Below, piece after piece: positions 14,617 to 22,912 of a stretch of DNA of 64,000 nt. The notes below the pieces were generated by a model. That model had not been told where the DNA came from. It saw only the letters and a program-made list of their open reading frames with translations, and searched no databases. The stretch is taken from contig OX453275.1 of assembly GCA_949710005.1 (NCBI GenBank), forward strand, positions 4,233,473-4,297,472. The letters run 5' to 3'. Positions within the stretch are counted from its first letter, which is position 1; the number at the start of each line of letters is the position of its first letter. The position numbers were made by a program, and so were the translations under genes. Source of the stretch: Ricordea florida (lineage: Eukaryota; Cnidaria; Anthozoa; Corallimorpharia; Ricordeidae).

Positions 14617-16203
14617 TTATCGAAATAAAAACCAAGATAATAATCCTCCGGCAAATATTAAAACAATAAGATTATTTTGATGAGAAGATGTTTCTATATT
14701 ACTAACTTCATCTGTTTTTTCTGATTCGTCGCTATTTGTTATTTTTGGTTTCCTTGGTTGAAGATTGGTATTTAATAAAACTTTTGATGTTCCTAAACTA
14801 TGAGTTATTCCAACATTTTTTGTTCCAACATTTATTGAATTATTTACCCCAAATTTCATATCTTCTGTTGCTATTTTCAGATTATTATTATATCCAATAA
14901 CGCTTTCTGTATTTATAATTAAATTGCTTGGCATCAACAAAACATTAGGGGCTATAGCTAAATCAAGCCGTACTTTTGATTCTTGAACTGCCATTTGATA
15001 TCTTTGATTTGAATTTGCGATATCATTTTCAATCACAGAGCTTTCAAATAAATCTATAAATTCTTGCTGAGTTTCAAATGCTCTTCCCCCATTACCAATA
15101 ATTGAATTCCTAGTATTAACTTGGGCCCCCAAAACGCAATAAACAAAAGCTTCAACCGATCTATTTATTCTCCCTAATCCAGCATTTGTTAATCCATATC
15201 CAGATTCTGGTATAAACCATGCATATTGAAAATCAACAAAATAATCATTTCGAAGCATAGATATTAAATTCCCATCTATTTTTTTACCGCCATCATCGGA
15301 AAATCTATTTGCGCTGCTTGGCCATATATTAGCTTCTGTATCATAACCTCTTACAATTCTGACATCTTGATTTCCACCACCTATCGCCTGACCACTAGCG
15401 CTTCCAGGAACACTTCCTGGTGGTACATATCCTTTTCCATAATCAATGAATACATCTCCAACCCCATGGTTTGCACCCCCCTTCCATCTAAAATCGGCCA
15501 AAGGCTTATTTAATCCCTTATAATCTTGATTATTACTTAAACCAAATTCTGCGCATAAACGATTATAAGCATTTTTGTTGTATGGATTATTTTTTAAAGA
15601 AAAAGTTTGTTCGCCGGGTAATGGTACAGATAATTCATATAATATTCTTCTTATTGTAAAGTATATGTGAAATATAAAAAAACTTCTAATAACTTTTGGG
15701 TAATTTAAACTATCATTTAAACTTACACCGCATCCAGATGTTGCGCACCAAACCGCCATGTTTAATTGCTGAGGCCAGTGATTAATATTTGGTTTATTCA
15801 ACCAAGATCTAGCTTCTTTACCACTAGTAAGTCCTACAGTCTGATTTTTAAATACATTTTTCATGGGAGAAGTGAAGCTGTCTTTATCTGAAACATATAT
15901 ATTTAAAATAGTTAACATTTTTGTTACATTTTTTGCAGATTCATCGAATTTAATACCGGGTATTGGGTATGTGTTTTTTGTAGATGATAAACTTTCTGGA
16001 AACGACCCTAAATCTTTCCATAATAATGTTTTCAAATTAGTGGGAAGATCATCGGTCCATGTTTTTCCAGAAGGATCATCATCAGACATAACTGTTACCC
16101 CATTAACTTTCCATTTAATATAACCACCAAATGAATCATTAATAAATGTAAATTTATCAAGGTTAACATTTGGATAACGATTTTTGAAATCATTTAAAAG
16201 CAT
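14617..16203 (-). CDS. Large conserved C-terminally anchored protein, 528 aa
   Basis: Homologue of 7470-9047. It differs by an inserted Gly/Ser/Pro-rich loop near residue 250 (GYVPPGSVPGSASGQ) and by the low-complexity linker before the single C-terminal membrane segment (NLIVLIFAGGLLSWFLF). Conserved aromatic and Cys-containing blocks (HWPQQLNMAVWCATSGCG, then FTIRRILYELS) imply a structured ectodomain or lumenal domain. The start is supported by a promoter motif 23-29 bp upstream. Likely a virion structural protein; not otherwise recognised. Confidence 0.75.
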   Translation of the reverse strand: MLLNDFKNRYPNVNLDKFTFINDSFGGYIKWKVNGVTVMSDDDPSGKTWTDDLPTNLKTLLWKDLGSFPESLSSTKNTYPIPGIKFDESAKNVTKMLTILNIYVSDKDSFTSPMKNVFKNQTVGLTSGKEARSWLNKPNINHWPQQLNMAVWCATSGCGVSLNDSLNYPKVIRSFFIFHIYFTIRRILYELSVPLPGEQTFSLKNNPYNKNAYNRLCAEFGLSNNQDYKGLNKPLADFRWKGGANHGVGDVFIDYGKGYVPPGSVPGSASGQAIGGGNQDVRIVRGYDTEANIWPSSANRFSDDGGKKIDGNLISMLRNDYFVDFQYAWFIPESGYGLTNAGLGRINRSVEAFVYCVLGAQVNTRNSIIGNGGRAFETQQEFIDLFESSVIENDIANSNQRYQMAVQESKVRLDLAIAPNVLLMPSNLIINTESVIGYNNNLKIATEDMKFGVNNSINVGTKNVGITHSLGTSKVLLNTNLQPRKPKITNSDESEKTDEVSNIETSSHQNNLIVLIFAGGLLSWFLFR

Positions 16204-16225
16204 TTTATTCTTATGTTTAATTGAT

Positions 16226-16232
16226 CTTTAGA
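16226..16232 (-). promoter_or_regulatory. Late-type promoter core before 528-aa gene
   Basis: TCTAAAG inside the palindrome GATCTAAAGATC (reverse strand), 29 bp upstream of the ATG at 16203. Confidence 0.45.
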
Positions 16233-16251
16233 TCGAGAATAAAATGTTAAT

Positions 16252-16400
16252 TTAATTAACCTCTCTTCTAATTCCCGCAAAACAATTACAACCAACATCA
16301 GTTCTCTCATATGAAATTTTTAATGATCTGGATTTGTTAGTTCTTTTAATAGATTTTCGCGCACTTCTCTCCTTATCACAGACATATCCAAGTTTTTTTC
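16252..16400 (-). other. Predicted -1 programmed frameshift site and conserved trans-frame extension (element 2)
   Basis: GAA AAA AAC at 16400-16392 contains slippery A AAA AAC in phase with the 198-aa frame. The -1 frame is open for 46 codons to a stop at 16254-16252, giving a predicted 221-aa product. The part beyond the zero-frame stop (KISYERTDVG, then NCFAGIR) matches the element 1 extension. Confidence 0.6.
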
Positions 16401-16916
16401 TGAGTTTTTTCTAAATTTTTGTCGTATTTCAAGTTTTAGTTTTTGAAACTTTTCCAATTCCGCTAAAATTATAGAAAATTCTTGATCGGATATAACATTA
16501 TCTTTCAAAGCCTTTGAAACCAAGTCATTTATAGTGTTTAATTTTGATTTTGCAATTGCGGCGGTTTGTTCGTGTTTACTAACTTTACCAGAAAGTTTTT
16601 TAGAAGCAAAACCAAATCCAACAGATAATCCCCCAAAAACTCCACCCACAACCCCTAAAGGAATCCCAACAATAGCTCCAAAACCAGTAAGAGATGTACT
16701 CAATCCACTCGCTGATAGAATAACTGAAATCAAACCGCCAGAAACACTAATTTTTGTGCATATGGTTCTAGCCCTATTATATTTTTTCCTTACTTCTTCG
16801 TAATGTTTAATTTCTTTCTCAAGATTTTGTAATACTTCGCTTGATTTTTGCAGTCTGAAATTAATAGGATCTGGATTATTAGGTAATTGAGGATAAATTT
16901 TATTGTAGTCATCCAT
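16320..16916 (-). CDS. Glycine-rich membrane protein, 198 aa, with probable -1 frameshift extension
   Basis: Homologue of 6752-7366. It has an N-terminal YPQLP motif, a charged helix (EIKHYEEVRKKYNRAR), a long Gly/Ser/Val hydrophobic span (about 55-115) that could form two membrane passes, and a charged helical tail. The zero-frame C-terminus is six residues shorter than in element 1, showing relaxed constraint on that tail, while the overlapping -1 frame extension is well conserved. A promoter motif lies 34 bp upstream. Likely a virion membrane protein made in two C-terminal forms. Confidence 0.8.
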   Translation of the reverse strand: MDDYNKIYPQLPNNPDPINFRLQKSSEVLQNLEKEIKHYEEVRKKYNRARTICTKISVSGGLISVILSASGLSTSLTGFGAIVGIPLGVVGGVFGGLSVGFGFASKKLSGKVSKHEQTAAIAKSKLNTINDLVSKALKDNVISDQEFSIILAELEKFQKLKLEIRQKFRKNSEKNLDMSVIRREVRENLLKELTNPDH

Positions 16917-16943
16917 ATTGTATTTTACTGATCAGTGTGATAT

Positions 16944-16950
16944 CTTTAGA
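16944..16950 (-). promoter_or_regulatory. Late-type promoter core before 198-aa gene
   Basis: TCTAAAG (reverse strand), followed by ATATCACACTGATCAG; 34 bp upstream of the ATG at 16916. Confidence 0.5.
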
Positions 16951-16954
16951 TCTG

Positions 16955-18172
16955 TTACTTTCTTTTCTTTATGTTTTCTACAAAATATAGAACTACAGCC
17001 ATTATCAAAAGCCAAGCATTCTTTCCTAAAAACCCAATTACTTCTCCAGCTGTTTTGAATAAAAAGCTAACTATTGCACCAACCATTCCTGGCAATATTT
17101 CACCTAATTTTTTACCAAGAGTTTTTAAACCATTACCAACACCCCTACCCAAAGTAGATAAACCTTTAGAAAGATTAGAAACTATAACCCCAATAATGAC
17201 ACCTACTGCACTTATAACAGCAAAAACTGTAAAACCATACTTTTTGAATATATACTTTATCCGCTCTCGCAATGGCAAATTTTTAAGTATTTCATCTTTT
17301 CGCCCATCTATAACTGATAATTGTTCTTCAATTGAAATTGTTTTATTTCTAAGTTGTTCTTTTAATTTATCATTCTCAGCTTTTAATCTTTCTTTGCTTT
17401 GTTCTAACTTTGTTAAATTTGATTTTCCCTTCTTATTTTTTTCTATTTCCTCTTTGCATAATTTTAGTTCTTCAAAAAGTCTCTCTGCTTGTATTTTTAA
17501 TTCTATATTCTGTTCAGCGGTTTGATCAAAAAGACTTTTATTTTCTGCTTTTTCCAACTGTTGTTTCTCAATGAATTTCTTAAGTTCTTTTTCTCTTTCG
17601 GCATATCCATTAATCTCCTCCGTTCTTGTCGCTAAAAGTGAATCTATTCCTTGTACTGCAGAAAGTAATTCATTATGTTTTGCTTTTTCTTCATTAAATT
17701 GTGATATGGCATCATTATATTTATCTAACATTGTTTCATAATCGGCACCTAGAGCTTTTCTCATTGTTTTTGGTAAATCTTCAAGCATAAGAACTTTATC
17801 TTTAGTAAGTATAACATGTGGTGCAGAACCCTTTCTATTACTAAATTCTGCTAATATACTACCATCTTCTCCATATGTTACATTAAATGTCGCATCATTA
17901 GGATTGAAAGTTGGTAAATAGCGTTTGAGTTCCTGACCCGCTTCTCGCCTTCTGTCATATTTCTCATCTCTTTCTTCAATATTTGGTGTTTTTTTCTCTT
18001 CATCTTTTATTTCCCATTGAAGTCGTTTTCTTTCTTCCATATATTCAGAGTAACCAAGATATCCTTGATCAATAGATGTAGATGTGTTTGGGGATAAATA
18101 AACTGTTTCATCATTGTTCTCGCCATCATCAGTTCCTTTTGGCAAATCTTCTAATGGTATATCCTCTTCCAT
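16955..18172 (-). CDS. Coiled-coil membrane protein, about 405 aa
   Basis: Intact homologue of the broken gene at 5471-6713. It has an acidic N-terminus (MEEDIPLEDLPKG), a globular stretch with conserved [KR]ALG[AV]DYE[ST]ML, a long coiled coil (about residues 175-285, Glu/Lys/Leu-rich), a conserved NLPLRER..YIFKKYGFT block, then hydrophobic and Gly-rich segments ending in a membrane segment and KKRK. A further ATG 15 bp upstream is in frame only because of one base fewer in an A run. In element 1 that ATG is out of frame, so 18172 is preferred. Probably a membrane-anchored fibre-like or scaffold virion protein; inference. Confidence 0.75.
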   Translation of the reverse strand: MEEDIPLEDLPKGTDDGENNDETVYLSPNTSTSIDQGYLGYSEYMEERKRLQWEIKDEEKKTPNIEERDEKYDRRREAGQELKRYLPTFNPNDATFNVTYGEDGSILAEFSNRKGSAPHVILTKDKVLMLEDLPKTMRKALGADYETMLDKYNDAISQFNEEKAKHNELLSAVQGIDSLLATRTEEINGYAEREKELKKFIEKQQLEKAENKSLFDQTAEQNIELKIQAERLFEELKLCKEEIEKNKKGKSNLTKLEQSKERLKAENDKLKEQLRNKTISIEEQLSVIDGRKDEILKNLPLRERIKYIFKKYGFTVFAVISAVGVIIGVIVSNLSKGLSTLGRGVGNGLKTLGKKLGEILPGMVGAIVSFLFKTAGEVIGFLGKNAWLLIMAVVLYFVENIKKRK

Positions 18173-18198
18173 GATTTTTTTACTCATCAGTAAGAAAT

Positions 18199-18205
18199 CT
18201 TTAGA
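18199..18205 (-). promoter_or_regulatory. Late-type promoter core before coiled-coil membrane gene
   Basis: Reverse strand TCTAAAGATTTCTTACTGAT (18205 downward), 33 bp upstream of 18172 and identical to the element 1 copy over 20 bases. Confidence 0.6.
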
Positions 18206-18229
18206 TTGAAAAACTAAATTAAAATTTGA

Positions 18230-18242
18230 TAAAGGATTAAAA
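18230..18242 (+). promoter_or_regulatory. Early-type promoter box before SSB-like gene
   Basis: TAAAGGATTAAAA, 31 bp upstream of 18261 and near-identical to the box in the terminal repeats. Confidence 0.4.
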
Positions 18243-18260
18243 AAAATATAAAAAAATAAA

Positions 18261-19052
18261 ATGATGAACGAAACTACACAATTAATAGATATTAATATTT
18301 ATAAACCTAAAGTAAGCATGGTTTTTTCTAAACCAATTGTTGGTGAAATTCCTGGAAGTAAACCAAAGGTTGAATTTAAAAGAATTAAAATTTTTACAAA
18401 AAATGATGATGGAACAGAAGGGGAACTTGTTATTCCAACCGGTAATTTATATTCTTTTGGTGTTTCTACAAACACAAACCAAACGGGTGTAATTACAGAA
18501 TATACATTTCCCTTATGTTTATGGAGTGGAAGTAAACCAACACCTGAAGAGGAAAAATGGATTGATTTATTCAATGATATAGTCGACAATTGCATCGATC
18601 ATTTGTTTATTAATAGAGTAAAAATTGGTAAATTTGAGTTGGAAAGAAATGAGCTTGAAAAACAAAAAGGAGGTTTAAATCCTCTATATTGGAAGTTGGA
18701 GCAATCTTCAATGGATAGAGTTCCAGATAGAGGTCCAACTTTATATGCAAAATTAATTTGGGATAAAAAACAAGACCAAATTTTAACCAAGTTTTATAAC
18801 TCTAAAAATGATAAGTTAATTGATCCATTAAAATTATTAAATAAAGGTTGCCGCGTTGAAGAAGGTGTAATAAAAATTGAATCAATATTTATTGGGGCTC
18901 GTATTTCTCTCCAAGTAAAACTTTATGAAGCAGTTATAGAACCAAACAGAGAAATGAAAAGATTAACAAAATTTAGAGGTTTAACTATTTCAGATAGTAA
19001 ATCTGCAGCTGAAGAAATGGATGAAGATTCTGATGATGGGAGTATTTTGTAA
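18261..19052 (+). CDS. Putative single-stranded DNA-binding protein (NCLDV/T7-like)
   Basis: Homologue of 4553-5374, 263 residues (262 if the second of two adjacent ATGs is used). Strand-like conserved blocks are GELVIPTG.LYSFGVS, YTFPLCLWSG, VPDRGPTLYAKLI and IFIGARISLQVKLYEA. It ends in an acidic tail (MDEDSDDGSIL), the hallmark of SSBs that recruit replication proteins. It faces its neighbours head-to-head and tail-to-tail, forming an isolated replication-class transcription unit with its own promoter box and terminator hairpin. Confidence 0.52.
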   Translation: MMNETTQLIDINIYKPKVSMVFSKPIVGEIPGSKPKVEFKRIKIFTKNDDGTEGELVIPTGNLYSFGVSTNTNQTGVITEYTFPLCLWSGSKPTPEEEKWIDLFNDIVDNCIDHLFINRVKIGKFELERNELEKQKGGLNPLYWKLEQSSMDRVPDRGPTLYAKLIWDKKQDQILTKFYNSKNDKLIDPLKLLNKGCRVEEGVIKIESIFIGARISLQVKLYEAVIEPNREMKRLTKFRGLTISDSKSAAEEMDEDSDDGSIL

Positions 19053-19072
19053 ACAATAATAAATATACTTAT

Positions 19073-19102
19073 GTTATATAACCAAATTACTGGTTACATA
19101 AC
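19073..19102. terminator. Convergent-gene hairpin (element 2, SSB side)
   Basis: GTTATATAACC (19073-19083), 8-nt loop, GGTTACATAAC (19092-19102); the positional equivalent of the hairpin at 4500-4529 in element 1. Confidence 0.6.
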
Positions 19103-19112
19103 AAATAATAAT

Positions 19113-19505
19113 TCATAAGAATTTACTAACTGCATAACCTAAACCTAACATTCCAGCTCCAACATATACCATTTCTCCCGTTTTTTGTTCATCGCTTGGT
19201 TTGTAATAATCAGAGAATTTGGGTTCGGTCATTTGCCCATACAATTCAAAAGCTTGGTTTGTAGTCGAAATATTTTTTGATGCTTGATATTTTTCATCTT
19301 TTTTCTTCATTTTCCAATCAATCATTTTTTGCCTTTTTTCCTGATATTCTGCGTAATCTCTTTGGTATTTTTCTAATGCTTTATCGTGTCGTATTTTTTC
19401 TGTATCCACATTATGCCCAGAAAGACTTTTTGCAAGCGCATTACCGCCAACAAATGCTGTTGCATTCAATATTGCTCCACCAATCATCATCGCTATTGCT
19501 GCCAT
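19113..19505 (-). CDS. Virion-type membrane protein, 130 aa
   Basis: Same length and layout as 4094-4486: N-terminal hydrophobic segment (IAMMIGGAILNATAFVGG), a charged helical middle beginning TEKIRHDKALEKYQ, and a Gly-rich C-terminal hydrophobic segment ending AVSKFL. Conservation is highest at both ends and in the charged core. It starts 6 bp after the upstream 72-aa gene ends, so a shared transcript is likely. Confidence 0.72.
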   Translation of the reverse strand: MAAIAMMIGGAILNATAFVGGNALAKSLSGHNVDTEKIRHDKALEKYQRDYAEYQEKRQKMIDWKMKKKDEKYQASKNISTTNQAFELYGQMTEPKFSDYYKPSDEQKTGEMVYVGAGMLGLGYAVSKFL

Positions 19506-19511
19506 ATTTAA

Positions 19512-19730
19512 TTATTTTGGTAAAATCTTTTGATCCTCTAAATATGTTTTAAGATACATACTTCCGGATAATACGGCCACCCATTTTGCATAATTTGTAA
19601 TACTTGAGGATGGGTCGCTCAAAAATGATTCTTTCATTATCTTTTTAGCCACATACCCAACTCCAGCTCCCAATCCAATAAGTGTCGCCGAATCAGTTAC
19701 AGTTTTCACAAGTTTATTTTCGCTTGACAT
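19512..19730 (-). CDS. Small membrane protein, 72 aa
   Basis: Nearly unchanged from 3873-4091, including DPSSSITNYAKWVAVLSGSM and the C-terminus YLEDQKILPK. Hydrophobic segments lie at about 13-28 and 48-61. The near-identity of such a small protein indicates strong constraint. Confidence 0.74.
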   Translation of the reverse strand: MSSENKLVKTVTDSATLIGLGAGVGYVAKKIMKESFLSDPSSSITNYAKWVAVLSGSMYLKTYLEDQKILPK

Positions 19731-19753
19731 TTTTTACTACATCATTAAGAAAC

Positions 19754-19760
19754 CTTTAGA
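19754..19760 (-). promoter_or_regulatory. Late-type promoter core before 72-aa gene
   Basis: Reverse strand TCTAAAGGTTTCTTAATGAT, 30 bp upstream of the ATG at 19730. Confidence 0.5.
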
Positions 19761-19772
19761 TGACTTTAGTAA

Positions 19773-20195
19773 TTATTCCATTCCTAAAGATTTTGGGGTT
19801 AAATGCAATGGAATTTTTGAGGGTTGGGGTATTTGCGGAACTTGCGATAAATCAGGTATCCTATTAGAATATTCAACCCTAGCTTTTTCCTTATATCTCA
19901 TAAAAAGATCAAATGCTGTAAACCCCAATCCAACAACGGATAAAACAGTAGTAAAAGATAACTCTGGAAGCCACGATTTCGCTTCGCAATGATTTGATTC
20001 ATCATTTTGCTCTGTAGCCCGCAGGGTCTCTTCACGTTTCATTTCCCTAGCTAATGCTTCTTTTGCTTTTTTATTATATTCTGCCAATTTTTTGCCGGCC
20101 GCTACTTTTTTAGGATCTTTCTCCCTCTTTTTAGTATCTTTATTTTCAGTTGTGGGATCTGCCGTAATTTGCTCAACTTCAGATTGTTCAGACAT
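19773..20195 (-). CDS. Basic single-pass membrane protein, 140 aa
   Basis: Homologue of 3419-3832. A basic helical stretch (KKREKDPKKVAAGKKLAEYN and following) precedes one hydrophobic segment (FTTVLSVVGLGFTAFDLF), then a proline-rich tail that is not conserved. A Cys appears in the linker. Likely a virion protein linking membrane and DNA core (inference). Confidence 0.7.
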   Translation of the reverse strand: MSEQSEVEQITADPTTENKDTKKREKDPKKVAAGKKLAEYNKKAKEALAREMKREETLRATEQNDESNHCEAKSWLPELSFTTVLSVVGLGFTAFDLFMRYKEKARVEYSNRIPDLSQVPQIPQPSKIPLHLTPKSLGME

Positions 20196-20217
20196 TATTA
20201 TTTAGATGCTACAAATA

Positions 20218-20229
20218 AGTTTTTAGATC
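20218..20229 (-). promoter_or_regulatory. Diverged late-type promoter core before 140-aa gene
   Basis: Reverse strand GATCTAAAAACTT, 34 bp upstream of the ATG at 20195; one base away from TCTAAAG. Confidence 0.35.
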
Positions 20230-20232
20230 TGT

Positions 20233-20763
20233 TTAATATACTGTATCAATACCTTCAGTAGATTGCTTAGTTTCCTGATCAGTTGTGTTAGAATTTGCTG
20301 ATTCTTGTTGATTTTTGTTGAATTTTATGTGCTTAGCAACTTGAAATAACCCGCTAGCAAGTGCAGCCAATCTCCCCGCCTTCAATGCTAATAGCCCAAC
20401 AATGTTTGTTAGTTCACGATTAACCAAATCATCATTCTTCAAATCATCGCAAAGAGCATCAATATCATCAACTGGAACTAAATATGAAATAAGTTTGGAA
20501 ACTAATTGAAGTGATGAATCTACCAATCCGCCGTTAATTTTCTTACCCATTACCGCCTGATACCGGTTAAAATATTTTTCTACATCGCGTTCCGATAATT
20601 TTTTTATATCACCCAAACTCATTTCAACCCCCAAATATTCCTTTGTTGTTCCGAGCGCCGCGAGAATTGCGAGAGATTCTTGTTTTATTTCAAGTTCATC
20701 ATTATCATTTACCCCGGTCTTTACTTCAGTTTTTTCTTCAATGTAATCTTCAACGTTTGTCAT
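20233..20763 (-). CDS. Conserved element protein, 176 aa, unknown function
   Basis: Homologue of 2624-3157. The start at 20763 (MTNVEDYIEE) is chosen over an upstream ATG because it aligns with the element 1 start and avoids overlap with the ATPase gene. The core from LEIKQESLAILAALGTT to AKHIKFNK is almost identical, the tails vary. Not recognised; virion role inferred from position. Confidence 0.75.
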   Translation of the reverse strand: MTNVEDYIEEKTEVKTGVNDNDELEIKQESLAILAALGTTKEYLGVEMSLGDIKKLSERDVEKYFNRYQAVMGKKINGGLVDSSLQLVSKLISYLVPVDDIDALCDDLKNDDLVNRELTNIVGLLALKAGRLAALASGLFQVAKHIKFNKNQQESANSNTTDQETKQSTEGIDTVY

Positions 20764-20768
20764 CTTTG

Positions 20769-21395
20769 TTAAATCACTTCGGGTATCTCTAAATAACAAT
20801 TAAATGGATAACGCAAACTCAAACATAGTCTAGAATATTTTTCAGTTTTCAGGAGTTGTACAAACTTTTTACCCAATTCATAATCCAAATCACCGCCATA
20901 ATCTTCGAAAAACATTTTCATACCTTTCTGCGATGGATTATGAAAAGTAACAACGCAAGCCACATTTTCCCGAAATGGTTTTGCTATTGATGTCAATTGT
21001 TGGGTTAAAACCCACATTGATAAACCATGATGTCTTCCCGAGAATGCTAAATCTATAAATTTATTAGATCTTTTCTTCAGATCAGTGGATACGGCGCAAT
21101 CATCTAAAATTATTAATGTATTTGTACCGGAGAATAAAGTTTGGCAATCATTTAACAATTCATTAATCTCATCGAGATTACTTGCATCTGGTGATAATAT
21201 AAAGAATCTCTTGTCCCCACGAGCGAAATTATGATATGTTTTATTTTTAGAATAAGTTGGACAAATTAAAACAATATATTCAAAAACTTTTCGGAATGGG
21301 CCGCGGAGCTGTTCAATTAGGTACTTTGTTTTTCCACAATTTGTTGGTCCAGTTATTATACAATGAAAAGGAATTTTATCTCGTAAATCTTCCAT
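20769..21395 (-). CDS. Genome-packaging ATPase (A32/FtsK-HerA type)
   Basis: 208 residues. Walker A GPTNCGKT at 16-23 and Walker B LIILDD at about 94-99; the HHGLSMWVLTQQ segment follows. About 90 percent identical by eye to 1963-2601, with changes mostly conservative, indicating purifying selection before or after integration. It lies between the capsid gene and the 176-aa gene as in element 1. Confidence 0.92.
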   Translation of the reverse strand: MEDLRDKIPFHCIITGPTNCGKTKYLIEQLRGPFRKVFEYIVLICPTYSKNKTYHNFARGDKRFFILSPDASNLDEINELLNDCQTLFSGTNTLIILDDCAVSTDLKKRSNKFIDLAFSGRHHGLSMWVLTQQLTSIAKPFRENVACVVTFHNPSQKGMKMFFEDYGGDLDYELGKKFVQLLKTEKYSRLCLSLRYPFNCYLEIPEVI

Positions 21396-21420
21396 ATTTT
21401 TGTGTCATAACATTATGTTT

Positions 21421-22665
21421 TTAGTACTTAATTGATCTCAAACTTGAATTCATTATTTCCATCATTGCATCGGCTACAACAAACATATGACAAGTTATTA
21501 CTACTGAGCTTGATGATCCACTTTTTTTCCTTTTAATTTCTATTTTTACTCCATCATGTGTATTATTTAGAGCTAGTCCCCCACCATGAATATTATTATC
21601 TGGGTGAGTTCTAGTATCAAGCCAAAGAGCAAACTTATTTGTATAAAAATCCCCTTCTTTTACATTATACTTTACTATTTTTGGGGATCGTTTTTTAACA
21701 GATTCCCAAAGATCTGATATAATCATACCTTTAGAGTATATTCTATTTGGTACACCATCAACATCAATATTAACAGAAGTTATTCCAGGATAGAAAAAAT
21801 TTTCTGAATCTCTTGCACCACCGGCATATGGGGCAATAAACAAAAATAATATTCCGCTCATTGATCTTCTAGGTAAATTAACATGTTGATTAATAACTTC
21901 ATCAGCTCCAGTTAAAAATGTAAAAGTTTTGTGTAAAGTAACATTTTCATAAAAGAATCCTTTGCCAATTTGATAAGTTGATTTAGCTTCTTTAGCTAAA
22001 TATTCACTTGAAATTGATGAATATTCTAACTCTAAATTTTTGAGCGAATATGATGGTGTTTTAGTTGTATCAGAATAAACAACAATATCAGAAACAGGGG
22101 CTAATGTAATCTCAAATATTAAATGATTTTCTAATGCTTTTGGATAAAAAACCCCATGATCTTTTAAAATAGGATGATTTATTGGTATTCTATACTTTGT
22201 ATTATGTACTACCGCAAGGGCTACTTCTTTTGCATCAGAATCATCCTTATCACCCGCATTTGTTCTAAGTTTTCTAATATTTTCATCAGAAATACCTTGT
22301 TTTAATCTATCTTTACGCTCTTCTTTAGTTAAAAATAAATCATGATATGTTTGAAATAGATCATATCTTTGGGTATCTTGTAATGTTTCACCTCCAAAAA
22401 GAACTTTTAATCTGTAAACAAGATTAGCCCCTAAATTATTAACAAATCTATTATTTGCATGACCCTCAACATCTAAATCAAATAGAAGAGATACGCTTCC
22501 AGGTACAATCACTAAATTCTCAGAAAGTTTTGGAATATTTATATATAATGTTTCGCCGGGGCTGGCCGATGATGGGTTTAGAGTAATTCTATTTAATGTT
22601 GATTCTGCCTTCAAACCAAAGGGTTCTCGTGGAATTCTGTTTGGATTAATTTTTTCTGACGTCAT
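21421..22665 (-). CDS. Putative double jelly-roll major capsid protein
   Basis: 414 residues, homologous to 709-1950 throughout. Conserved blocks include INPNRIPR, TLNRITLNPSSA, IPKLSENLVIVPGS, RLKVLFGGETLQDTQRYDLF, HGVFYPKAL and DSENFFYPGITS. The promoter motif (reverse TTTAAAGGTTAGAC) starts 34 bp upstream. Strand-rich composition, lack of membrane segments and adjacency to the packaging ATPase support the capsid assignment; a structure prediction would settle whether it is a double jelly-roll. Confidence 0.72.
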   Translation of the reverse strand: MTSEKINPNRIPREPFGLKAESTLNRITLNPSSASPGETLYINIPKLSENLVIVPGSVSLLFDLDVEGHANNRFVNNLGANLVYRLKVLFGGETLQDTQRYDLFQTYHDLFLTKEERKDRLKQGISDENIRKLRTNAGDKDDSDAKEVALAVVHNTKYRIPINHPILKDHGVFYPKALENHLIFEITLAPVSDIVVYSDTTKTPSYSLKNLELEYSSISSEYLAKEAKSTYQIGKGFFYENVTLHKTFTFLTGADEVINQHVNLPRRSMSGILFLFIAPYAGGARDSENFFYPGITSVNIDVDGVPNRIYSKGMIISDLWESVKKRSPKIVKYNVKEGDFYTNKFALWLDTRTHPDNNIHGGGLALNNTHDGVKIEIKRKKSGSSSSVVITCHMFVVADAMMEIMNSSLRSIKY

Positions 22666-22687
22666 TGTAATTTATAAGATACTTTGT

Positions 22688-22879
22688 CTAACCTTTAAAC
22701 CCCTTCACACTATTATTCTTTAATTTTTCGATATGTTTTAATAAACATTCTCTCGCATCAGGAATTAAAATCATAATATTAAAAATTTTATCGCCATCTT
22801 CCATATGTAGAATTTTTTTTCTAATAATTTTTTTCATAAGATTAATTTGATATTCGCTAAAATTTTTTTCCTCCACCAT
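22688..22879 (-). CDS. Small basic protein, 63 aa, element-2 specific
   Basis: Lies between the integrase and capsid genes, where element 1 has only 33 bp. The sequence is Lys/Ile-rich (MKKIIRKKILHMEDGDK) with no known motif. Its C-terminal codons overlap the capsid promoter motif (22693-22699), so it may be a genuine small gene or a fortuitous frame. It starts 33 bp from the divergent integrase start, keeping the compact divergent layout. Confidence 0.45.
   Translation of the reverse strand: MVEEKNFSEYQINLMKKIIRKKILHMEDGDKIFNIMILIPDARECLLKHIEKLKNNSVKGFKG
22693..22699 (-). promoter_or_regulatory. Late-type promoter core before capsid gene
   Basis: Reverse strand TTTAAAG followed by GTTAGACAAAGTATCTTATA. 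The second part matches CAAAGTATCTTATAAAT upstream of the element 1 capsid gene, so conservation spans the whole promoter. Confidence 0.55.
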
Positions 22880-22912
22880 TTTTAATTTATAAAATACTTT
22901 GTTAATTTTTAA

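Noticed and set aside
18173..18187. Upstream ATG for the coiled-coil membrane gene
   Set aside because: In frame only through an A-run length difference; the element 1 promoter shows the same ATG out of frame.
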